From Hypholoma sublateritium FD-334 SS-4 (Eukaryota; Basidiomycota; Agaricomycetes; Agaricales; Strophariaceae): a stretch of DNA of 64,000 bases. The position numbers and the translations under genes were made by a program. Position 1 is the first letter of the stretch. Each line of letters begins with the position of its first letter. Under the pieces are notes generated by a model, which made no database searches, was not told where the DNA came from, and was given only the letters and a program-made list of their open reading frames with translations. This document shows positions 46,449-58,643 of this stretch, in pieces. The stretch lies in NCBI GenBank assembly GCA_000827495.1, contig KN817595.1:1-64000 (forward strand), written 5' to 3'.

Positions 46449-48318
46449 TGCTTTGAACTGCTGATGCGCGTCGCCATGTTTGCATCCAGTAATCCTTGCG
46501 ACCTTTTGATATTGATTGTCCATAAGAGATAGATGATACCATGTTAATAAAAGACCAGGAACAGCCATTCGAGATTTGGAAACTGTGGCGGAATACATAG
46601 CAACGCTCACATATCTCAGTATGTGACAGCAAAAGGCACAAGTGCGAATTGTGCAATGTTCAATGATATCAAGCCAAGGACGCATACCATCTGAATCATC
46701 TTGAATCATCATTCAAACCGAAGGTACAATCAGAATTATCCTTGAAATTGTATGGATACCAGACATAATATACAAAATAACAATGGTTGAAAAGGTAATG
46801 TATCATGGAAGGAGGGTACCTCTGAACAACTAAAAAGCTCGTCGGCGATATAGGTTTCCAGTCCCACGAATCAATCTGTGCCCCCTTTCCCCTATCCATC
46901 ACCCACAGTATCAAGGTGATGTAGTGAATATAGGGGCATATCAAAAGAACGGGAGTTGAAGAAAGATGGAAGGTAATTACCTTGACCGTAGATCCTCGAC
47001 GACGACGACGCGCAAGAATTGACTGAAATTTTAACGCAGACAAGCGAGGTATGTCGAATAAGAGATGGATTACAGCGAACATACATGGTGACCTGGGGGA
47101 GGAAGGGATGGTAAGCGAAATGACTTTTGCGAAGACACAAGCAATGGAGGAAAAGTCAGAGGCTAGGTAAATTAGGTGTCTGCATGGTGAACAGCGATGT
47201 CTAGTCGCTTCTTGGAAACACGGACCATAGCGTTGTCATCCGCCTGGAAAGAAAGGAGGGAAGTGGAAGAAAAAAGACTCACAAATAAACTACGCTACTC
47301 TGTATCGTTGGCCCAGACAGAACGAAGCACACTCTCCGACATTCCAGAGGGCATCACAGCCTTGTCTTCGAGACATTTCGAAATCGTATCCCAGGCACGT
47401 ATCCTGGGCACTGCGGGTTGGGAAGGAAGGAAGGACAGTATAAGCATACTGTCGAAAAAAAGCTCTTTTATATTTGCGCCGTGGGAATAGTATATATACT
47501 CATCACGTGCAATCAAACTCCGGGCCCTCGGTCCGAGGATCGATCTATCGAGAATTCGAAGAGCAGTAGTACGCACTTCGCACTTCGCTGTGCAGTTGTC
47601 AGCTTATGGTTCAGAGAAATAAACCGCCCTAAATTATTCATCGAATTGACAATGGGTACTTCAAAAGTCCGGATGAGTCACGTCTAAATATGAAATTCGC
47701 ATGTGTACAACATGTGTAGATCTAAGTGATCTTCAGATGACAGTGTCACTGAGGACTCAAGGTATGAGATATCGCTGATAAATATGATGATGAAGTGTGC
47801 ATTTACTAATTTCAGTGGAAAGCTATCCGCATAATTGACGTCAAAGGTTGGTCAAAAACTTGTCAAAGGTCATCAACAGATTGTCAGATGCGTCGCTGCG
47901 CGTGTTCGGCCCTCTGTATCATACTGTATGCTCACGACGAGTTCACGATGGATGTGAAAGTGAACTTTATTTTACTCGTGATTGTTATAGGTGAATGGTT
48001 ACCACCTACATTGCCCCAATAAATGAATTTACCCGAATATCACTGAACACCTTTTTCAAGAAATGCCACTGGGGAATACTTATGACCACCTTGTGATCAC
48101 CTCTTTCCAAGTCCTTATTTGATCCGGCACCTGCACGAGCCGGACCGGTAATTAACTTAGCGAATCGATGACGCCTTTGGTGAGGATAGTATATGTAGTT
48201 GCTTTATCAGCATGCCCCTTCGTCCCAATCTCCCACCACGAGCAATAAATCTTGGGTCTCCACCCCCACGTTCAGTATCAACAAGTCACAGAGATAAGTA
48301 TCATTCAATAATTCAGAC
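46449..48318. other. Intergenic, possible unassigned minus-strand transcript
   Basis: 1.9 kb without a supported gene. On the minus strand, TATA-like strings (tatatata and atataaaag near 47475-47500) precede a spliceable stretch (GTAGCG at 47298 to AG at 47244). It allows either a 49-codon or a 32-codon spliced reading, neither recognisable. Minus 47080-46700 has further splice-like junctions. It could be a short-protein or noncoding transcript; RNA evidence is needed. Confidence 0.35.
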
Positions 48319-49791
48319 ATGCGAGCTATCCTTGTCAGGGATGGGAAAGGCCCCGCTGAGAACCTCTATATTGGGGAGATTGCTACGCCTGAGATCAAGC
48401 AGACAGAGGTTCTTGTGAAGGTGTGGCTGCCCAAAAATTCAGCGAGGATGGCCAGCTCACCTCAGACATGGCGCATCGCAGATCAAGGCGTTTGGTTTAA
48501 ACAGGATGGACATCAGTCAACGCGAAGGAAAATACCCCGCCCCTCCTGGGTCATCAACGGTCCTCGGAGTTGAGTTTTCCGGCACTGTAACGCAGCTCGG
48601 GGGCAGTGTGTCTAGCTGGAAGGTTGGTGATGAAGTTCTGGGTCTCGCCGGTGGAGTGAGTGATGGACAGATTTTGCAATTTGACGCGGCGTTCGCTAAA
48701 TACAGCGCCACTACTTATAGGGTGCTTATGCGGAATACATCGCAGTCAACGAAACGCATATCATTCAAAAACCCAGCCATCTGACATGGGTAGAGGCTGC
48801 TAGCATCCCAGAAGTTTTCCTAACAGGTATGTTCAACATCTGAATCATGTTTTATGCACAATGATTTAATCACAAACTTTGCAGCATTCCAGGCATTAGT
48901 GGTCATAGGCGGCGTCAAAGAGGGCGATGATGTACTTGTACACGCTGGGGCATCAGGTGTAGGAGTTGCTGCCATACAGCTGGCCCGCGTATATGGGGCG
49001 TGAGTGGCTTTCCTCCGGGAATTAGGAGGAAAAGAATTTGACCTTCACTGCCTTTAGTCGAACTGTCACGGCTACTACCTCCACGCAGGACAAGATCGAT
49101 TGGTTGTTTAGCCTGCAGAATGGTCCGACCCACACAGCTAATTACAAAACAGAAGATTTCGTTGCGTCCGTTAAAGCCGCGACCGGAGGTAAAGGTGCCA
49201 ATGTTGTGATTGATTTTGTGGGGCAAAGTCATTTCAATAAGAACATCGATGCGCTCGCTGTGGATGGTAGAATGACGATGTTAGCTCTGCTCAGCGGTGC
49301 GTTTTATATTATACGGTAAAATATAAGATGGAAGTGACTGACGCTAAATAGGACCGGTGGTTGAGTCCGTTAACCTTGGACCTATTCTCTACAAACGGCT
49401 TCACATCGAAGGTTCAACACTTCGATCCCGCTCGGTTGAATATCAAGCAGCACTTATTGCGAGGTAAATTTGCTGGATACTGTATACTATTGGCCTGACT
49501 TACGGGTTGGCCCATCTGGCTAGGTTCAATGCAGAGGCTTTCGCAAAAATCACGGGAGAGAACGGCAACGGTCCCATCAGGACATTCATTCACAACGTGA
49601 GATATCCAACAAACATATTATTTAACATATTGTTGAATACGCCGTCACGCAGGTATATCCCTGGACAGATATTCAGACTGCACACGAGGAGATGGCAGCA
49701 AATAACACCAAGTACGTTAGAGAGCTATTTGTGGGTTCTATTGGTTCTAATTCCGAGGAACAGAGGAAAGATCATTGTGGAAGTCGCTTAA
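48319..49791 (+). CDS. NADPH:quinone oxidoreductase, PIG3/TP53I3-like MDR
   Basis: Nine exons (48319-48420, 48482-48655, 48721-48826, 48885-48999, 49058-49296, 49352-49463, 49524-49596, 49653-49711, 49764-49791) give 335 aa, the usual family length. Zinc-free medium-chain reductase features: [61 protein letters not shown], and the nucleotide-binding [16 protein letters not shown] followed by a strand ending in TATTS. No structural or catalytic Zn cysteines are seen. It should reduce quinones or other electrophiles with NADPH in the cytosol, a role in redox defence and aromatic catabolism. Confidence 0.93.
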
Positions 49792-52700
49792 CTTTAAATC
49801 CATGTGGCATTAAAATTGGTACGCAGCAAACGGCAAGCTCCCAAGCGGGGCATTATTATTAAAATGAATTGACTATGTATATATGATCAACTTGTGTTTC
49901 AATGCCACTTTGTCGCAGATTTACGTACATCTTACCATCAGCGAGCGCTTGAACAAATGATGTAGATGTAGCGTGAAGCTTGAAGTGAGATGCAAGCGTA
50001 CTGTTTTATAGGGATTTTGTGCCCATGAATATTCTGCCTGCGAGGAATTTAGCCTTTTCGTCTCTTTCAAGAAGTGCGGACTGGCAAGCCCAGTAATACT
50101 GCCTCGCGAATATTTACAGCTGAAACACGGTATGCGCGGTCACGGTGTCTTTCACGCTAAATGTGCTTTCTTTCGACTGCAGTCATGTCGCACACATCAA
50201 CCCACAACTGCATGACGCAGACAGGCACGACTTTCTTTGTGTTGTTTGATTCGGGTTAACAGTTAGCTCCCGTGTGCCATCTCTGATCATGATCGGGGCT
50301 TAGAACGTTAAGAGATTTTCGATTCCGCGGCGCTTTACTTACTACTTTCAGTCGTTTCCCCGGCCGGTGAGCGGCCTGTGCACTGGCATACCTAAACAGG
50401 CTTGAACACATAGCCAACATTTTCACAATGGAAACGCGTCACTATTAATATCAGGGAGGCTCCTGGTACAACCGGTATCAACCAACTCGCGTATGCTAAT
50501 AGCAATGTTTCTTTCTACCGCTATGTTATTAGGACCATTATCTATCGGAGTGCTAGATAAGCATTCAATTCTGTCATATTCCTTCCCGGAAATATACTAA
50601 AGAATAAATTTGTTCTTGTCCTTTTCCAGGTTGCACTTATGGATATCTCTTGACGTTTCTGCTAGAATTGTGTCGCAAAACTTAAAAGATAGTGACCACG
50701 GCTGCAAAATATCGCCGTTATCCGCCGGTTCTATGATAGGATTTTTAGGCGGCATAGTGCGGTGTCTAGATTGCGCAGTGGCCGAGTAAACAATCTTCCA
50801 GATCCTGCAAACGATGTTCATACTAATAGTTCACGCTGTAGTGTTGTAACAAAAAATAACTTGGACTGCGGGCATGTTTCGATGTATCTCCTTCGTTCCC
50901 CGTTTCACACTATTTATCAACTTTTCCAAAGGGGAGGCTTTTGTTTGGGCGTACATGCCCGTTTTTTGACCGTAGATCTCTGCTCTCCTGATGGTACGAT
51001 CAGAAATCAAGGAGTGCTACATTTTCATGATTGTCAAGCGGAGAGCAAAATAACATTGTGTTGGGTGCAAAGAGAAGTTCAAGAGGGTACTGATCTACTG
51101 GCGCTCAAACTTATTATAGTATACTGTCATGCCACATGGTAGTATGCCATACAGGAAAAATGGAGTCAGTGGCATCTAAATATGATCTTGTATCACTGGA
51201 ACTTGCCAGGCTGCTTCTGCCTTACTTCAATCACCGTAGAACAAGCCTCCAGGATCTAGAATAAAGCAAGTATTCGCCCGAGGGTTTCGGTGCATAGAGC
51301 GCAGTCAGCGCACTGACCCACATGGTGTGATAGCAGATTAAAAATCTATTTTCGGTGGCCAAAGAAGAACTCACAAGCGCTCGGAACGAGCCTTCCTTCA
51401 AAAGTATGCCGACCATTCAGCATGTGCGGTGCATTGGTACTCCGCGCGCGTATTTAGCGGAGAAGACAGGCTCATCGCGTGTTCATGCAATCGCCGATGC
51501 GAATGACAATCGGCGCGTGGACAGACAAGAATAAGGCAAAACTTCCCAGCAACATACGGGAAGGAAGCGTCCGTCGTCCCAACAGTTTCCCGGAATCTGT
51601 CTCCAGAGAGCACGGCGTTCATGGCTACGGCCGCTAGTGGATTTGCGGCAGATGGGTTACCTTGGACATCCACGCGTGCGGTTCTGTGTTTGACCTTGGC
51701 TATTCTGCCCTCCGCGAAGCGAGGCACAGATGAGCTCATACAAAAGCATGGACTATTTATAGATCTGATATCTTATGAAGGTGCCGACGAGGGCGTAGTA
51801 TCCGCTGCTGCATCTGTAATACACCAAGGCTATAACAAGGGCCGAAAGTATGGCATGATGAGGATGTCTTCTTCTACCGGCTCTTGTCAAACAATTGTTT
51901 GAGAGAAAGCATCGCGGCGTTATTGTTGGTCCCACGGATTCGCATAACCGCGCAGTATGCAGCGCATCCATAAATTTATGCCCGCGAGGATCATGGAAGC
52001 ACGTTCTAGCCTTAGCTTGAAGCGCCCGCCGGGCATACAGGCCTGAAAACCGATGGTAGTTGATGCGCGACGCCACAGCGGCGAAACGCTAATTACTCGT
52101 CATCGGAGGTGGCAGTACTCCAGACAAGGATCAGTAGGCCACGCAGATGTCTTGACCTCCACTGTTCGGAAAATGACTAAGAAAAATATGTGGAGGCAGC
52201 CACTCTTCCTCCGGGGTCGGACAAACCGACTGCAACGAGGCAGGCTGGCTTCATCACCACTGGCCACCACGCCCCTCGTCGATGACTGAGCATCTCACGG
52301 ATTTGCTTCGTCTTCTGCGATGTCCGTGAACATCTGAGCGGCGAGCGAGTTGCGCCCATCAAATCACATACATGAGGCGCTGGTTGTCGGTCCGCATCAG
52401 GATTGTGGTGGGACGGACGGTGAGAGCGCAGTTGCCGACGCATCAGCGTGCTGTGCCGAAATCTTTGCTATCGTTGCCCAAGCATCCAAGAATTTAGCGG
52501 GTGCAAGCCTAGTGAGGTTCCTGGTAAAGGACCTCCACTGAACGGGTTTCACGGTAAGATACCAGTGGATCACGAAGGCTTGCGCAGAGACATTCAAGTT
52601 TTGAAGTCTAAAGTAAAATAAAATAAAATAGGTATTCTAGATCAACCGGTTAGTACGGCTATGCGCCCACAAAAATTGCACGGAAAAAGAAGATATCCTC

Positions 52701-53941
52701 CAAATTAGGAAAGCATAGGGCCCAAAGGTGCTTCTCCACAAGTAGCCGGGTTGCATGTCACGTAGGACAGAACGGTGTTGCCTCGGAGGAGAGATGGAAA
52801 TAAAGATAACCTGATTAAATGACAGTTCGACACTGGTTCGACACTGAAATTAATAGGACAGGCTCAAGGGACATGGGAGTCTGATTTTGTGCTGACAGTA
52901 ATATCTGCCTAGGTCCCAAATTTCTCACAGAAAAAAGTTTCTGCAGAAGCCAAGAGATATTAGCGGGTCCGCAGCGACTTGTAGATCCAACAGGAAATCT
53001 ACCATCATAATCAAGAATCAGCCCGTTCTCCTGAACTTTGGGGCGGAAAATCCCGTGCTATTGACTGAGATGGGCGCACCTCCAGCTGATGACAACCAGA
53101 AAAAAAAACAGGAAAGATGGGAGCGTACTTGGCTGCGCGGGGCGCGTTGTCCCGAGTTCAGGGATAGTGGTCGGTGATTTACGGATATGGAGGAGACAGG
53201 AATGCATAGCTTTGTTTCAGCGCGCGTGGCGCATCCAAAGCGCATGGCGCGCCCAGCAGCATAGGATTTGTCTTCCAGAAGCTGAAGGGGAAACACCGCT
53301 GCATGGGCGGCGCGTCTAGATGTAATTTCAGAATTTCTGGAAAGACAGAAGATGCGTCGAATCACCGACAGACGTATGTTGAGGATGTACGGAGGCTGAT
53401 TTTGGTGCGCACAAGCAGTGTTTTACGTCCGGTTTGAGGCGGATGATTGGCGACGGGGGAAGTTTTGGGCCGATTATGGATGTTTTTGGTCGAACGAGCG
53501 GTTAAATTGGAGAAAAAGATTGAGACGTATATGTTTTCGAGTCATTCCGTGGCTGGCGGTGATGGTCACCTGCTGGAAGTACGCAGCGGCTGTGCTGCGC
53601 CTAGCGTGCCTGATGAGGGTATACGTAGCTGAGATAACCACCGATCGTAAGGAACATAGTCCACTGGACAGTACGGCTTGCCAAACTGAGCCAAAATCGG
53701 CAGCGAAAGGTTACTCCATATTTCGTTTGTTGAAACCTTGGCTGATCTCCCCTTGTTTTGGGCGCGTCGGTATCAAGATCCATCTCAATCGCAGACTAGA
53801 CAATTCTCACCATGATCAACTCTATACTTCGTGAGAGTGAGCTTACGCTTACTCCCAGAACGGCCCCGTTTCCATCCTATCCCAATTCGAGTCAATTATG
53901 GCCAGTTCGTTCCTAATTCTGAAACTGCGGTCCCCAATCCT
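49792..53941. other. Gene-poor stretch, no gene supported
   Basis: 4.1 kb with only short ORFs. The better ones, minus 50821-50597 (74 codons, with an internal MPPKNPIIEP start) and plus 50762-51142, overlap each other and resemble no family. An (aaaat)-type microsatellite lies at 52613-52630 and A-rich tracts near 53100. I found no terminal repeats. It may contain decayed transposons. Confidence 0.45.
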
Positions 53942-53950
53942 TATAAAAGG
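53942..53950 (+). promoter_or_regulatory. TATA box upstream of 33-aa ORF
   Basis: TATAAAAGG, 142 bp before the ATG at 54084, followed by a C/T/A-rich leader (tcatcacaactgctcatcgc) of the kind seen before highly expressed fungal genes. Confidence 0.6.
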
Positions 53951-54083
53951 GATCCTGAATGACCGACAATGATTCTTCATTATCATCCTACTTCATATTC
54001 CAGCTGCCGAACCACACCGCAGCTCATCACAACTGCTCATCGCGACTCTTACTCGTCACAAACACCTACATCTCATTCATAAC

Positions 54084-54185
54084 ATGTCTGGTCAAGCCAA
54101 CAACGGTACAAAGGGCTCTGGGTCGACCACATCGACAACTGGTGTCAAGGGCGGAGCATCATCGACGGGCGCCGTCTTTTTCTGA
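54084..54185 (+). CDS. Small Gly/Ser/Thr-rich protein, 33 aa
   Basis: Reads MSGQANNGTK, then GSGSTTSTTGVKGG, and ends ASSTGAVFF before TGA. It is supported by its promoter (TATA at 53942), a good ATG context (ataacATGTC) and a long leader free of further ATGs in frame. There is no signal peptide and no cysteine, so it is not a CaaX pheromone. It is too short for any domain claim. The alternative is the first exon of a longer spliced gene; GT sites in ggtgtc and gccgtc exist, but no downstream exon is evident. Confidence 0.45.
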   Translation: MSGQANNGTKGSGSTTSTTGVKGGASSTGAVFF

Positions 54186-54405
54186 GCCATCCATCAATCG
54201 TTTCCCCGGCGTTGTCACAACCCATGACTTCGAGCCCGACCTAATCGTCACCACTCGTACAATAACCGACAACGTGAACGCGTACATATACTCCGTGTGC
54301 GCTCACCCCGCACCTAATCCGCGGGTACACCAACAACCACTATACTTCTATTAATCCGCCAACGGCGTTAATTATCCGCGGCTTCATATGGGAAGCCTAA
54401 TTATT

Positions 54406-54432
54406 GAGGAGAGAGAGAGGAGAGGAGAGAGA
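54406..54432. repeat. GA-rich simple repeat
   Basis: A 27-bp run composed only of G and A (gaggagagagagaggagagg and on). Low-complexity purine tract. Confidence 0.85.
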
Positions 54433-54699
54433 CAGCCCAACGGACTTCTAGAGACGTAGATCGGCCATACGGGCGGGCTTCTACCCATCGGATTCACCAT
54501 GTAGCATACGACCACACCATCTTCGACTATCCACCATCACATTTCCCGAAGTTCCCCACCATTGTCTTTCTATCGTTTACCTATTTATTCTTCCGTGTTT
54601 ATGCTCACAATAGCGACCATCGCGATTCTTCTTCGCGTTAATGCTCTGTAGTTAACTTTATCCACCTGTATCCCTATAACCTTCTCGGCCCCATTTTCA

Positions 54700-54728
54700 A
54701 AGGCTCTGCAATATAATTGCAGAGCCTT
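54700..54728. repeat. Perfect 12-bp inverted repeat, 5-nt loop
   Basis: AAGGCTCTGCAA, TATAA, TTGCAGAGCCTT. Located about 515 bp after the 33-aa ORF stop. It would form a stable RNA hairpin, possibly in a 3' UTR or as a transcription pause; no known family. Confidence 0.85.
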
Positions 54729-55296
54729 CATTGCACTTAATTTATATTGCCGATTGTTCCTACTTCAATCTCATCTCCCTGCGATATTCAATATCATGAA
54801 AGACGTTATAGATAGCTAAAATCTTGTCTGACGCGTCGCCGCTTGATACTGAGATGATGACGCATGGAATGACGGCGAGCACAATCCGCAATTTGAATTA
54901 GCGCTCCAGGCATGGCAGGGTGACGGAAAGAAGCCTAGGTCTAGAATGCGTTTTCTCCTCACCGGAGGTCAGCTATACTGTTCAAGGCGATACGGGACTC
55001 CGAGTTAAAATATGCCACAAAAACTGAAGTAGCGCACAATGCGCCGGAGGCAAGCATCGGCGACGGAGATTAATTTGAACACGAAGCATCACAATCACTA
55101 AATCAAAGATCTTCAGGTTGCAGGGTCGTCACAACTAAGTCTGTCGTGTTGTCGAGCTACAAATAAAACGCCTTTAGCGCTGGCTTTCGAATTGACGGCC
55201 ATCGACGGACTGCGTATAAGTAGGAACCTTCAAGATACCATAATTATGCATTCCAATGATCTCTACAGTCGTAAGGATCACGGGGGACAAAGAATG

Positions 55297-56569
55297 TTAT
55301 AACTTCCCCTTAATTCCAGCAACCCAGATACCTGTCTTGAGGTCTCCCCGTTGACGCACGTCCCACCACTGCGTAATGGCATCTACGACGTCGTCCTGAC
55401 GGCCTGTGAAGTTATGGTCGGCATCTTCCATGAGATGCAGGGTGTGCGTGCCAGATGTCCGATTGCTCAACGCCCGCCCGTATATTAACGCGTCGTATCT
55501 GGAATTAATGACCGTCAGCCCCTTCCAGAGGCGTTATTCGCACTGAAGAATGCACATACGGAGGTACAGTCTTGTCGGACAGGCCGTGCAGTGTCAGGAC
55601 GTCGGTGCTGGGAGGAAACGCGTCCCACACAAATGATGTGTCCCAGTTCACGAAGTTTTCCAGGTCCTGGGGCGTGATCTTCGCAGTGATTTTTTTCCTA
55701 GCCACCGTGACGTTCCACGTATAGTGCCCATGCGCCGCAAAGGCCTCCCTCCATACGGTCCCAGATGGCGATTCTAGAGTGGAGCATCAGCCGCCGACCG
55801 CGCGCGCAGGAATGAGTGCGACTTACCGAGGATTTTCTAGGAAGCGCGGTAAATATTACGCACGAGCCTCAGCCCTGGCCAGAATGAGCTGGAGCAGACA
55901 CGTACCGCCATTCTGTAGCGACCCGAGGCGTTAACAAACGCGCCTACCTTCTGGCCGTCTTCTGTGGTCGCCAGCCACCGAAACGCGATGATGGACCCGC
56001 GGGAATGACCCACAAGTAGTTCAATAACGTAGCCGTACGTGATCTTCAAATAGTCGACCACTGCTTGGAGATCCACCAAGTCATCGGCAAGCGCACCTTG
56101 CCTCCATTCTCCACCCGTCTCGTGGTTTCCTCTGAGAAGATGTGTCAGGCGTGGATTCAATTAGGCCCAACGACCGTCGCCACAGTGAGGGAAATGTTCA
56201 CGGGAGAGGCCGTTCGAGTGAAATATTTTTTCCTGCTCACCTAAAGTCAAATCTAAACGAGTCTAAGGGTAGCTTCATGGCCAGGCGCCGTTGAAACAGG
56301 TAATCCTTGTGCCTGAGAGATGTATATTTTGCTTCAATTGAGGCCTCTCCAGGGCGGAGATACGGAAATATGCTGACCCCATTGTGCCATGCAAGATCTG
56401 ATATGCGCGCTCATTAGAGTCATTCCAGGCTGTATAACGGACGCACTAGAGCAATTTTTCGACCTTGAGTCGACTCGGAATGCTCAAGTTGCTCCAGAAT
56501 GCCCACGAGTTGTATAGCGGGGTCCGCCGGGTGTTGGATGTAAAGTTTGGTCGAGACGTGGTCGGCCAT
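55297..56569 (-). CDS. Alpha/beta hydrolase, ectomycorrhiza-regulated esterase-like
   Basis: Seven exons (56569-56447, 56397-56378, 56312-56241, 56131-55906, 55836-55827, 55773-55560, 55498-55297) give 288 aa. The catalytic triad is visible: Ser in the nucleophile elbow GHSRGS, Asp in LHGLSDKTVP and His in EDADHNF; the oxyanion region is ILHGTMGHKDYLFQ. This matches the fungal serine-esterase group annotated in Laccaria as ectomycorrhiza-regulated esterase (recall). Likely a cytosolic carboxylesterase or acyl hydrolase. Two exons are tiny (20 and 10 nt); the 10-nt microexon is needed to keep frame between RYRMA and ESPSG. Confidence 0.9.
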
Positions 56570-56950
56570 CGTGAATTCGAATGATTGGCTGAGTGATTGC
56601 TCAGTTCAATGGGAAATAGATAGCAATCAACGTCCGGGGTAAGAACCAGATGCACAGCTTGGTCTGCGCAATGGTGTGTAACAGACAACAATGTGGAAGT
56701 GACTCATAGCAATGCAGGTCAATTGCAGACCTACAGGTCCAGTTGCCGGTACAACTATCACCGGAAGCCGGTCTCGACGGGACGTCTTGCCACTTGGTAA
56801 ATTAAGTGCATGGTAAACGCCATACCACCTCTCTCGGCAACATGCATAAGATCATCCTTTGGTAGATGTGGTAATAGACAAGAATCGGTAAATGGGGTAG
56901 ACATGAGTAAGGAAGATACGACCGCGCCGAACGACGTCAAGGAAAAACAA
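56570..56950. other. Intergenic spacer
   Basis: 381 bp between the esterase start and the L1-domain gene stop, both on the minus strand. It should contain the esterase promoter; nothing else seen. Confidence 0.5.
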
Positions 56951-58643
56951 TTATTCCTGGGCTACCTTCTTCCCAAGCACAGCATTCTTCGCGCTCTTTC
57001 CGCCTTTCGCCTTCAGGATGATCTCCTTTTTCTTTTCACCCGCGCCCGTACTACGTTTCTTCTTCATTTCCTCCTTGGACAGCGAGGGTTTCACCGCTTT
57101 CGCCGAAGTCGCAGGCGAGTCAGAGGTAACGACCTCAGGTAGCTTAGAATTTTTCTTCGTCTCCTTCACGGACTTATCTGCGACTGCGACAGCGCGAATC
57201 GACGGCAACTTCTTGCTGGGGGCGGCGTCGGCTTGCCTTTTTGCTGACTGAGGTTCTTGCGTGGCAAGGGTCGGCTCTTGCGACTTCGCCGCTTTTTTCT
57301 GTTTCTTGATTACTGATTCGGACGATGACGCTGATTCAGCAACTGTGGTGTTTACATCAATCGCAGCAGCCTTAGACTTCTTGCCGGCGGGAAGAGGAGT
57401 AGCGGATGGGGAAACGGCCTTGGTGGGGATCTCGACCGATTGGGCAACTTTTCTCTTTTTGGATTGCGTTGGGGTGATGACTGCGGCGGAGGGAGTTTTC
57501 GTAGCAGCGGAAGGGGCCTTCGTTTTTGTGGCTACTGTGCCGTCGGCGGACTTGGACTTTTTCGCTGGCTTTTCCGGAACCTCTTCCTCTTCGTCGGAGC
57601 TCGATGGCCGTTTCTTGCCTTTGGACGCGGCAGTCCTCTTGGGCCTGACCGTCTCAGCGTCCTCTTCCTCCTCCGACCCACTTCCTACAACGTCTTCGCC
57701 TTCATCAACTTCTGCGTTGAGGCCATGCCATCGGCCACCCTCGGCATCGTCTAAATTACATGACCATATGGGCAAGCTGGCGCTCGAATTTGTCTTGATG
57801 TTTAGGCTCTGGATGTTGTCCCAGTTTCCCTTGATAGCTTTTATGATGGCTGGTATGGCGGTTTTGATGTTAGCAATGATTTGCGAAGGCGTTTGGGACA
57901 TTTTGCCAATTTTGATAGACCTAGAAAGGGCGCAGTCAGCACAAATTAGCAGGTAATAGCGAAGTAGTACCTACGTGCATGTTCCTTGATTTTGGTTCAT
58001 GTAGGTCGAAGAGATGGCACGCTCAAGCTCTCCCTTGAGGTCCTTGCGGGTCAAGCATACGGGCATAGGTTGCCTAGACGGCCATGAGGACGAGTAATAG
58101 ACATACAGGTTGTGGAAGCTCACTTCTTAGCCTCGAACCACTTCGAACCTAGCAACTTCGGGAGCAGAGGGATAATGCGGTCGTCCGCCAAGAACAGACC
58201 GTTCTCCTTCAACAGTATTCTCCGCGCCTCGAACGGCTTGAATTTTCCCTTCAACTTTTCCAATCCGACAACCCTCGAAATGAACTTGATGTTATGCGTC
58301 TCGAGCAGGTCCTTGTATTCGCGTTGGGGGTCCTTCGTGATCAAGCACACTGGGGTCGTTCGGGGATCAACGAGAGGGTGGGCAATAGGGCTACAGAGAT
58401 TTCAAATCAGATACTTGGTCGCCTTCAAAGCGTATCCGCGTACATTTTGACGGGCTTTAGCTTATGTCCCGTTGGGATCGTCTTGACGGTTACGTTGAGC
58501 CATATGTGTTGCTCTTTTGCGGGAAGGAGTTGGTCCTGTTCGTACTTTTCGTTCTTTTTGAGTTGGTGAGAATGCAGGGCCTCAACAGCTTTGGAGCACT
58601 GTTTCAGAGAAACGCGAGAATCGATGAGGTCAGCGTCGGACAT
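56951..58643 (-). CDS. Ribosomal L1-domain nucleolar protein (Utp30/Cic1, RSL1D1-like)
   Basis: Four exons (58643-58444, 58390-58124, 58073-57975, 57920-56951) give 511 aa. The L1-like domain occupies residues ~10-260: SLKQCSKAVEALHSHQ, IWLNVTVKTIPTGHKLKPVKI, PLVDPRTTPVCLITKDPQREYK, RVVGLEKLKGKFKPFEARR, WDNIQSLNIKTNSSASLPIW. The C-terminal half is Lys/Ala/Ser-rich with acidic EEEED blocks and KKRK-type nuclear signals, typical of nucleolar assembly factors. Yeast Cic1 and Utp30 and human RSL1D1 act in pre-rRNA processing. Which of the two yeast paralogues it matches cannot be decided here. Confidence 0.92.

Larger units (their letters stand above)
54186..55296. other. Intergenic, 3' region of small ORF
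   Basis: 1.1 kb. Contains a GA-rich microsatellite (54406-54432) and a perfect 12-bp hairpin (54700-54728) in a T-rich probable 3' UTR. No further gene. Confidence 0.5.

Noticed and set aside
54084..54185. 33-aa ORF as a mating pheromone precursor
   Set aside because: No C-terminal CaaX cysteine; ends GAVFF.
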